Assembly (NCBI GenBank): GCA_014799855.1
Contig: JAAVHG010000105.1
Coordinates: 5,622-17,630 of the forward strand
DNA length: 12,009 nucleotides
Source of the DNA: Oscillibacter sp.
Lineage (GTDB): Bacteria; Bacillota; Clostridia; Oscillospirales; Oscillospiraceae
Direction of reading: 5' to 3'
A program made the translations under genes and the position numbers. Below, in pieces: positions 7,168 to 12,009 of the stretch. Below the pieces are notes generated by a model that worked only from the letters and a program-made list of their open reading frames with translations, did not search any database and was not told where the DNA came from. The first letter of the stretch is position 1; every line of letters begins with the position of its first letter.

Positions 7168-7324
7168 GCATGTTTGAAAAATGGCAAAACACCCAAACGG
7201 CGGATCTTTTTCCGCCACTCTGCGTTGATTTTCCTTGCCATACACCAAGTATGGCTGCGTCAAATCGCCATAAAAAAAAAAAAAATCTCTCGCCGTTGGG
7301 CATTCTGCCATTTATCAAACAAGC
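7168..7324. repeat. Snap-back inverted-repeat element (MITE-like or intergenic repeat) between ygeW and carbamate kinase
   Basis: The two ends form an imperfect inverted repeat: 7168-7202 against 7291-7324, with about 29 of 34 positions matching and one gap. At the centre is a perfect 7-bp hairpin, GCCATAC (7237-7243) with GTATGGC (7249-7255) around a 5-nt loop. A smaller hairpin, GGCGGA/TCCGCC (7199-7204, 7211-7216), lies in the left half, and the right half has a run of 14 A (7272-7285). The roughly 157-bp unit fills almost the whole 191-bp gap and has no credible coding content. This is the structure of a non-autonomous palindromic repeat. Whether it recurs in the genome cannot be seen here. 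Once transcribed it would be a long hairpin that could affect stability or expression of the downstream kinase. Confidence 0.7.
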
Positions 7325-7357
7325 CCTAATCATTCCTGACAAGAGAGGTTGATCCTT

Positions 7358-8293
7358 ATGTCACAGCGTATCGTCATCGCCCTGGGGGGCAACGCCTTAG
7401 GAAAAAATCTGCCGGAGCAGATGATTGCCGTGAAGGGCACCGCCAAGGCCATCGCCGACCTTATCGAACGGGGAGACCAGGTGGTGGTGGCCCACGGCAA
7501 CGGCCCCCAGGTGGGCATGATCAACACCGCCATGACCACCCTCTCCCGGGAGGATTCCTCCCATCCCATGGCCCCCATGTCCGTCTGCACCGCCATGAGC
7601 CAGGGCTACATCGGCTACGACCTGCAAAACGCCCTGCGGGAAGAGCTTCTCAACCGGGGCATCCGGAAGCCGGTGTCCACCATCCTGACCCAGGTGGAGG
7701 TAGACCCCCAGGACCCCGCCTTCCAGAACCCCTCCAAGCCCATCGGCGCCTTCATGACCGAGGCGGAGGCGGAGGAAATGCGCCGCCGGGGCAACGCCGT
7801 TATGGAGGACGCGGGCCGGGGCTGGCGGCGGTGCGTGGCCTCCCCCCTGCCCAAGGCCGTGGTGGAGATCGACGCCATCCGGGCCCTGGTGGACGCCGGA
7901 CAGGTGGTGGTAGCCTGCGGCGGCGGAGGCATCCCCGTCTTCCCCACGGAGGGGAACCATCTGAAAGGCGCGGGAGCCGTGGTGGACAAGGACTTTGCCT
8001 CGGAGCTTCTGGCGGAGCTGCTGGACGCCGACGCACTCATTATCCTGACAGCGGTGGAAAAGGTTGCGGTGAACTTCGGCAAACCGGATCAGAAATGGCT
8101 GGACCACATGACCCCGGCGGAGGCCCGCGGCTACGCCGCCCAGGGGCAGTTCGCCCCAGGCTCCATGCTGCCCAAGGTCCAGGCGGCGCTGAAATTCGCC
8201 GAGTCCAAGCCCGGCCGCGCGGCCCTGATTACCCTGCTGGAAAAAGCCGGGGAGGGCATGGCCGGTAAAACCGGCACCACCGTCTCTCAATAG
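7358..8293 (+). CDS. arcC: Carbamate kinase
   Basis: A 311-aa protein, the usual length for carbamate kinase of the amino acid kinase superfamily. Visible motifs are IALGGNAL (7-14), VAHGNGPQVG (44-53), the VVACGGGGIPV segment, VVDKDFASELLAELLDADAL, and the C-terminal GQFAPGSMLPKVQAAL typical of ArcC. It transfers phosphate from carbamoyl phosphate to ADP, giving ATP, ammonia and CO2. The ATG at 7358 has AGAGAGG (7342-7348) 9 nt upstream; the in-frame ATA at 7349 is not a credible alternative. No arginine deiminase gene is nearby, so carbamoyl phosphate is probably supplied by YgeW. The gene is separated from ygeW by the inverted-repeat element but has no convincing promoter of its own, so it is likely cotranscribed. 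E. coli YqeA/YgeA-region kinases are functional analogues. Confidence 0.95.
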   Translation: MSQRIVIALGGNALGKNLPEQMIAVKGTAKAIADLIERGDQVVVAHGNGPQVGMINTAMTTLSREDSSHPMAPMSVCTAMSQGYIGYDLQNALREELLNRGIRKPVSTILTQVEVDPQDPAFQNPSKPIGAFMTEAEAEEMRRRGNAVMEDAGRGWRRCVASPLPKAVVEIDAIRALVDAGQVVVACGGGGIPVFPTEGNHLKGAGAVVDKDFASELLAELLDADALIILTAVEKVAVNFGKPDQKWLDHMTPAEARGYAAQGQFAPGSMLPKVQAALKFAESKPGRAALITLLEKAGEGMAGKTGTTVSQ

Positions 8294-8449
8294 GCCGTCC
8301 GAAGAGAAACTTTGTAACTTTTCACAAAACCGCCGCTAAAAATTCGGAATTTTCCCAGTTTTCCCCCTCTTTCCCCTTATCCAAGTGAAATTACCGCCGC
8401 CGTGGACTGGTTTCCTGGGGGGAATTTTAAAATTTTTATTAAAATAGAG
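8294..8449. other. Non-coding spacer between carbamate kinase and the transporter promoter
   Basis: I find no gene here. An A/T-only near-palindrome (8339-8353) is too weak and lacks a T-run, so I do not call a terminator. The last 35 bases before the promoter are strongly AT-rich and may act as an UP element. I do not see the conserved core of a purine riboswitch. Confidence 0.5.
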
Positions 8450-8478
8450 TTGAATTTTCCCGCTTTCCACGGTATGAT
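8450..8478 (+). promoter_or_regulatory. Sigma-A-type promoter for the BMP-family transporter genes
   Basis: TTGAAT (8450-8455) and TATGAT (8473-8478) are separated by the optimal 17 nt, preceded by an A/T-rich stretch (8423-8447). Transcription should start near 8485, giving a leader of about 60 nt that ends in AAGGAGG (8528-8534), 9 nt before the ATG. The transporter therefore appears to have its own promoter besides any readthrough from the catabolic operon. Confidence 0.72.
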
Positions 8479-8543
8479 GGCAGGAGACAAGTCTTCCCTT
8501 GTCATACCTTTCAATATTGCAGTATATAAGGAGGAAAATCTGA

Positions 8544-9836
8544 ATGAAGAAGTTTCTTGCGCTTTTGACCGCGATGGTTCTCTGTCTGAGCCTGGCGGCC
8601 TGCGGCGGCAGCAGCGGCGGCAGCAGCGGCGGCTCCACGCCTGCCGGCGGCGGCTCCCAGCCCGCTGACTCCGGCTCTTCCACCAGCGGCGGCAGCGGCT
8701 CCGGCGCCGCTACCAGCGTGAAGGTCGGCCTCATCTGCATCGGCGACGAGAACGACCAGGGCTACACCTACAACTTCATCCGCGGCAAGGACGCGGCCAC
8801 CGAGGCGCTGGCCGCCAAGGGCATTGACGTGGATTGGTCGGTCAAGTGGAACATCGGCGAGAACGACAGCTGCGAGGAGGCCAACCTGGAGCTGGCCGAG
8901 GAGGGCTGCCAGCTGATCATCAACAACTCCTTCGGCTTTGAGGACTTCATGCTGAAGGTCGCCCCCGACTATCCCGACATCGAGTTCGTATCCTGCACCA
9001 ACCAGGCCTCCTGGGGCGACGATCTGCCCAACACCCACAACGCTTTCGCCAACATCTACGAGGGCCGCTACCTGGCTGGCGTGGCCGCCGGCATGAAGAT
9101 GCAGGAGATGATTGACAACGGCGAGATCACCGCCGACCAGGCCGTCATCGGCTACGTGGGCGCTTACTCCTTCGCCGAGGTTATCTCCGGCTTCACCAGC
9201 TATTTCCTGGGCGCCCGCAGCGTCTGCCCCAGCGTCACCATGAAGGTCCAGTTCGTGGGCTCCTGGTCTGACGCCACCGCCGAGGGCAACGCCGCCGACG
9301 CTCTGGCCGACATGGGCTGCGTCATGATCTCCCAGCACTCCGACAACACCACCCCCGCCACCACCGCCCAGACCAAGGGCGTGTATCACACCGGCTACAA
9401 CAACGATATGACCGGCGTGGCTCCCGAGGCCTCCATCATCGGCACCCGCATCGACTGGTCCGTGTACTTCGAGTACATCATCGAGGCCGTGGCCAACGGC
9501 CAGGAGTTTGAGCAGGATTGGTGCCACGGCATGGATATGGGCGCTGTGGTTATGACCGATCTCAACGAGGCCATTGCCGCCGAGGGCACCGCCGAAAAGC
9601 TGGCGGAAGTGGAGGAGCAGATCCGCTCCGGCGCTCTGCAGGTGTTCGACACCAGCACCTTCACCATCAGCGGCCAGCCCCTGACCAGTGCTTTGGCTCT
9701 GGACACCGACGGCGATTACGCTCCCGATTCCGAGGAGGCCGTTTTCGACGGCGCCTTCCACGAGTCCTACTTCCAGTCCGCTCCTTACTTCGCCCTGTCT
9801 GTGGACGGCATCGAGTGGCTGAACTCCGCCTTCTAA
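8544..9836 (+). CDS. BMP-family ABC transporter substrate-binding lipoprotein (nucleoside/purine type)
   Basis: A 430-aa exported lipoprotein. The signal peptide MKKFLALLTAMVLCLSLAAC ends in the lipobox LAAC, with C20 as lipidation site. A Gly/Ser/Pro-rich linker (about 21-53) links it to the binding domain. The domain begins KVGLICIGDENDQGYTYNF and contains the BMP-family features VSCTNQ, NIYEGRYLAGVAAG, GYVGAYSFAEVISGF, ISQHSDNTTP and HTGYNNDM. Family members such as B. subtilis NupN and Treponema PnrA bind nucleosides. The next two genes encode the matching ATPase and permease. The position after the ygeY-ygeW-carbamate kinase operon suggests a purine-related or ureido substrate, which is inference. 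The gene uses a narrow set of GC-ending codons, a sign of high expression, and is followed by a terminator, consistent with excess binding protein over the membrane subunits. Confidence 0.92.
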   Translation: MKKFLALLTAMVLCLSLAACGGSSGGSSGGSTPAGGGSQPADSGSSTSGGSGSGAATSVKVGLICIGDENDQGYTYNFIRGKDAATEALAAKGIDVDWSVKWNIGENDSCEEANLELAEEGCQLIINNSFGFEDFMLKVAPDYPDIEFVSCTNQASWGDDLPNTHNAFANIYEGRYLAGVAAGMKMQEMIDNGEITADQAVIGYVGAYSFAEVISGFTSYFLGARSVCPSVTMKVQFVGSWSDATAEGNAADALADMGCVMISQHSDNTTPATTAQTKGVYHTGYNNDMTGVAPEASIIGTRIDWSVYFEYIIEAVANGQEFEQDWCHGMDMGAVVMTDLNEAIAAEGTAEKLAEVEEQIRSGALQVFDTSTFTISGQPLTSALALDTDGDYAPDSEEAVFDGAFHESYFQSAPYFALSVDGIEWLNSAF

Positions 9837-9850
9837 GCAACCCGATTTTG

Positions 9851-9876
9851 AAAAGGGCCGCGCACGCGGCCCTTTT
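9851..9876 (+). terminator. Intrinsic terminator after the substrate-binding protein gene
   Basis: AAAAGGGCCGCG (9851-9862) pairs perfectly with CGCGGCCCTTTT (9865-9876), and the stem ends in TTTTCTCT. It lies 14 nt after the lipoprotein stop codon. It probably terminates most transcripts there while allowing partial readthrough into the ATPase and permease genes, a common stoichiometry control in ABC operons. Confidence 0.88.
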
Positions 9877-9884
9877 CTCTATAT

Positions 9885-9916
9885 GAGGGCTTCCGCCTCG
9901 GCGGCGGACGGCCCTC
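9885..9916 (+). repeat. GC-rich stem-loop in the BMP-ATPase spacer
   Basis: Outer arms GAGGGC (9885-9890) and GCCCTC (9911-9916) enclose a second stem, TCCGCC (9892-9897) with GGCGGA (9903-9908), around a 5-nt loop. Only a small internal loop separates the two stems. No T-run follows, so it is not an obvious terminator. Confidence 0.55.
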
Positions 9917-9935
9917 CCCATCCATCCGGACTCCG

Positions 9936-9955
9936 CCCGGCCCCTCCCGGCCGGG
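9936..9955 (+). repeat. GC-only stem-loop in the BMP-ATPase spacer
   Basis: CCCGGCC (9936-9942) pairs perfectly with GGCCGGG (9949-9955) around a 6-nt loop. It is the third hairpin in a row after the lipoprotein gene. Its role is unknown. Confidence 0.5.
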
Positions 9956-9971
9956 ACCTCTTAGCGGCCAT

Positions 9972-10003
9972 CCCACTGGAATTCTGACTTTCCCTCCAGC
10001 GGG
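9972..10003 (+). repeat. Stem-loop just upstream of the ABC ATPase ribosome binding site
   Basis: CCCACTGGA (9972-9980) pairs with TCCAGCGGG (9995-10003), with one mismatch in nine and a 14-nt loop. It ends about 10 nt before the AAAGGA ribosome binding site of the ATPase gene, so it could affect ribosome access or processed-mRNA stability. Confidence 0.5.
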
Positions 10004-10022
10004 ACGGCTGTAGAAAGGATGA

Positions 10023-11561
10023 GTGAATTTGGAAAAAAGTGTATGCGCAATTGAACTAAAGGGCATTACCAAGCGCTTCGGCGAGGTGGTGGCCAACGAC
10101 GGCATTGATTTACAGCTGAACCGTGGGGAGATCCTCTCCCTGCTGGGAGAAAACGGCAGCGGAAAAACCACCCTCATGAACATGCTCTCCGGCATCTACT
10201 TCCCCGACGAGGGGCAGATCCTGGCGGAGGGAAAGCCTGTCTCCATCCGCTCCCCCAAGGACGCCTTTTCCTACGGCATCGGCATGATTCACCAGCATTA
10301 CAAGCTGGTGGACGTGTTCACCGCTGCGGAAAACATCATTCTGGGCCTGGAGGACGAGGGCCGCCTGGATATCAAGGCCGCTAATGAAAAGGTCCGGGCC
10401 ATCTGCGAGAAATACGGCTTCGACATCGACCCCACCCAAAAAATCTACGACATGTCCGTCTCCCAGAAGCAGACGGTGGAGATTGTCAAGGTCCTCTACC
10501 GGGGGGCGGAGGTGCTGATTCTGGACGAGCCCACCGCCGTGCTGACCCCCCAGGAAACCGACAAGCTCTTTGACGTGCTGCGGAATATGCGGGCGGACGG
10601 GAAGGCCATTGTCATCATCACCCACAAGCTCCACGAGGTCATGGCCCTCTCCGACAAGGTGGCCGTCCTCCGGAAGGGAAAGTACATCGGCACCGTCAAC
10701 ACCGCTGAGACCAACCCCCAGGCCCTTACCGACATGATGGTGGGCCACGCCGTCACCCTGAACATCGACCGCCCCCGCTGCGACTCCCTGATCAAGCGGC
10801 TTGAGGTGAAAAACCTCACTTGCCTGGACGCGGAGGGCGTGAAAAAGCTGGATAATGTCTCCTTTACCGCCATGGGCGGGGAAATCCTAGGCATTGCCGG
10901 CATCGCCGGCTCCGGCCAGAAGGAGCTGCTGGAGGCCATCAGCGGCCTGTATCCGGCGGAGGGCTCCGTGATGTACTCCCCCATTGAGGGCGGCGAGACG
11001 GAGCTTTTGGGAAAGACTCCCCTGCAAATCCGCCGGGCCGGCGTGGTCATGGCCTTTGTGCCGGAGGACCGGCTGGGCATGGGCCTGGTGGGCTCCATGG
11101 GCATGACCGGAAACATGATGCTCCGGTCCTGGAAAAAGGGCAGGAGCGTCTTCGTCAACCGCAGAGACCCCAACGAACTGGCCTTGCAGGTCTGGAAGGA
11201 ATTGGAGGTTGTGACCCCCGGCACGGAGTTCCCCGTCCGCCGCCTCTCCGGCGGCAACGTGCAGAAGGTGCTGGTGGGCCGGGAGATCGCTACCGCTCCC
11301 TCGGTGCTGATGACCGCCTACGCCGTCCGGGGCCTGGACATCAACACCTCCTATACCATTTACAATCTTCTCACGGAACAGAAGATGAAGGGCGCGGCCG
11401 TTATTTACGTAGGCGAGGATCTGGACGTGCTGCTGGAGCTGTGCGACCGGATTCTGGTCCTCTGCGGCGGCCAGGTCAGCGGCATTGTGGACGCCCGCTC
11501 CGTAACCAAGGACCAAATCGGACTGCTGATGACCCGTTTGGGTGGAAAGGAGGCCGTGTAA
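10023..11561 (+). CDS. Nucleoside-type ABC transporter ATP-binding protein (two fused nucleotide-binding domains)
   Basis: A 512-aa tandem ATPase of the sugar/nucleoside importer class, like B. subtilis NupO. The first domain is intact: Walker A GENGSGKTT (42-50), Q-loop Q91, a diverged signature MSVSQKQ (144-150), Walker B VLILDEP (164-170) with E169, and H-loop H201. The second domain has a good signature LSGGNVQ (408-414). Its Walker A equivalent GIAGSGQKE (293-301) lacks the GKT lysine, the Walker B region reads VLMTAYAVRGLD (428-439), and the H-loop position is occupied by GEDLD. One degenerate ATP site is normal in this class. The start is not ATG: GTG 10023 is only 3 nt from AAAGGA (10014-10019), while TTG 10029 is 9 nt away, so either is possible. 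The stop codon directly abuts the permease ATG, indicating cotranscription. Confidence 0.93.
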   Translation: MNLEKSVCAIELKGITKRFGEVVANDGIDLQLNRGEILSLLGENGSGKTTLMNMLSGIYFPDEGQILAEGKPVSIRSPKDAFSYGIGMIHQHYKLVDVFTAAENIILGLEDEGRLDIKAANEKVRAICEKYGFDIDPTQKIYDMSVSQKQTVEIVKVLYRGAEVLILDEPTAVLTPQETDKLFDVLRNMRADGKAIVIITHKLHEVMALSDKVAVLRKGKYIGTVNTAETNPQALTDMMVGHAVTLNIDRPRCDSLIKRLEVKNLTCLDAEGVKKLDNVSFTAMGGEILGIAGIAGSGQKELLEAISGLYPAEGSVMYSPIEGGETELLGKTPLQIRRAGVVMAFVPEDRLGMGLVGSMGMTGNMMLRSWKKGRSVFVNRRDPNELALQVWKELEVVTPGTEFPVRRLSGGNVQKVLVGREIATAPSVLMTAYAVRGLDINTSYTIYNLLTEQKMKGAAVIYVGEDLDVLLELCDRILVLCGGQVSGIVDARSVTKDQIGLLMTRLGGKEAV

Positions 11562-12009
11562 ATGGAGACGAAAACTCCCTTCATCCGCCTCGCCAAGCGG
11601 GACGCCATGGAGCCGTGGAAAATCTGGTGCATCCGCCTGGGCTCCATCCTCTTCGCCCTGGTTCTGGGGGCCCTGGTTATCAGCATCACCGGCGTAAACC
11701 CCGTCACCGCCTACGGCACGATCCTCTCCGGCGCGCTGGGGAAGAAAACCGCCATCCGGCAGACAGTGAAAATCGCCATCCCCCTGCTGGGCTGCGCTCT
11801 GGCTATCGCCCCCTGCTTCAAAATGCGGTTCTGGAACATCGGCGCGGAGGGTCAAATCACCGCCGGGGCCATTGCCGCCAGCTACTTCGCCCTCTTCTGG
11901 ACGGACCGGCTGTCCGGCCCCGTCCTCCTGGCGGTTATGGGCGTGGCCGCCGCCATCGCGGGCGGCCTGTGGGCCCTGATTCCCGCTTTTTTCAAGGCCA
12001 AGTGGAATA
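11562..12009 (+). CDS. Nucleoside-type ABC transporter permease, N-terminal part (partial)
   Basis: The ATG at 11562 immediately follows the ATPase stop codon, with AAAGGAGG just upstream inside the ATPase gene. The frame then stays open to the window end for 149 residues. A cytoplasmic N-terminus (METKTPFIRLAKRDAMEPWK) leads to hydrophobic segments at about 25-44, 69-84, 100-113 and 120-142. WNIGAEGQ at 91-98 is the hallmark of the branched-chain amino acid/ribose/nucleoside importer permeases (NupP/YufP-like). This should be one of two permeases; the second would lie beyond the window. The cargo is probably the same as that of the BMP lipoprotein. The C-terminus is missing because the window ends. 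Confidence 0.9.
   Translation, partial: METKTPFIRLAKRDAMEPWKIWCIRLGSILFALVLGALVISITGVNPVTAYGTILSGALGKKTAIRQTVKIAIPLLGCALAIAPCFKMRFWNIGAEGQITAGAIAASYFALFWTDRLSGPVLLAVMGVAAAIAGGLWALIPAFFKAKWN

Noticed and set aside
5247..7241. A 664-codon open frame on the minus strand, antisense to ygeW
   Set aside because: It lies opposite well-recognised ygeY and ygeW coding sequence, has a low-complexity G/A/V/H/L-rich translation and no recognisable domain. Long antisense frames are expected in GC-rich DNA with strong third-position bias.
7170..7352. A 60-codon frame across the ygeW-carbamate kinase gap
   Set aside because: It is built from the inverted-repeat element and the poly-A run, which gives KKKK. 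It has no ribosome binding site or domain.
8339..8353. A near-perfect palindrome after carbamate kinase considered as a terminator
   Set aside because: The stem is almost all A/T, the loop is too tight, and it is followed by CCC rather than a T-run.
8294..8543. A possible purine riboswitch upstream of the BMP gene
   Set aside because: I could not find the conserved purine-aptamer core or paired loop sequences. The leader predicted from the promoter is only about 60 nt.
8511..9761. A 416-codon minus-strand frame opposite the BMP lipoprotein
   Set aside because: The plus strand carries a clear lipoprotein signal and BMP-family motifs. The antisense translation is an alanine/glycine/valine-rich shadow.

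Overview
The window is GC-rich, tightly packed bacterial DNA. AGGAGG-type ribosome binding sites precede nearly every gene, the lipoprotein has a Firmicutes-style signal, and codons strongly favour G/C in the third position. Together with the gene content this suggests a GC-rich anaerobic gut Clostridia member of the Oscillospiraceae type (Flavonifractor/Lawsonibacter/Oscillibacter-like). That placement is inference; no rRNA or other marker is present.

Layout. (1) 1-437, plus: the 3' end of a CBS-domain protein, followed by a hairpin-rich convergent intergenic region with a bidirectional terminator (489-519). (2) 565-4015, minus: a three-gene unit read from right to left. It holds a YheO/DauR-type PAS-HTH regulator, a 491-aa PLP fold-type-II enzyme whose start overlaps the regulator's end, and a zinc-ribbon threonine-synthase-family PLP enzyme. 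(3) 4022-4242: an AT-rich divergent control region with a good promoter on each strand. (4) 4243-8293, plus: ygeY (M20-family hydrolase), a small two-helix membrane protein, ygeW (knotted carbamoyltransferase), a 157-bp imperfect inverted-repeat element, and carbamate kinase. (5) 8450-12009, plus: a separately promoted BMP-family lipoprotein, then an array of hairpins including a strong terminator, a fused two-domain ABC ATPase, and the 5' part of a nucleoside-type ABC permease that runs off the window.

How the genes may work together. YgeY, YgeW and carbamate kinase are the lower part of the ygeW-X-Y type cluster known from E. coli and from anaerobic purine/urate-degrading gut bacteria. In that scheme ureido intermediates are processed, a carbamoyl group is released as carbamoyl phosphate, and carbamate kinase makes ATP from it. 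The adjoining BMP-type transporter belongs to a family that includes purine nucleoside importers, which fits a purine-derived nutrient. The usual diaminopropionate ammonia-lyase (YgeX) is not in the window. Two other PLP enzymes, divergently transcribed next to a PAS-HTH regulator, stand where a carbon-skeleton lyase would be expected. That substitution is the most interesting hypothesis here. The small membrane protein and the snap-back repeat inside the catabolic operon are the other features worth attention.
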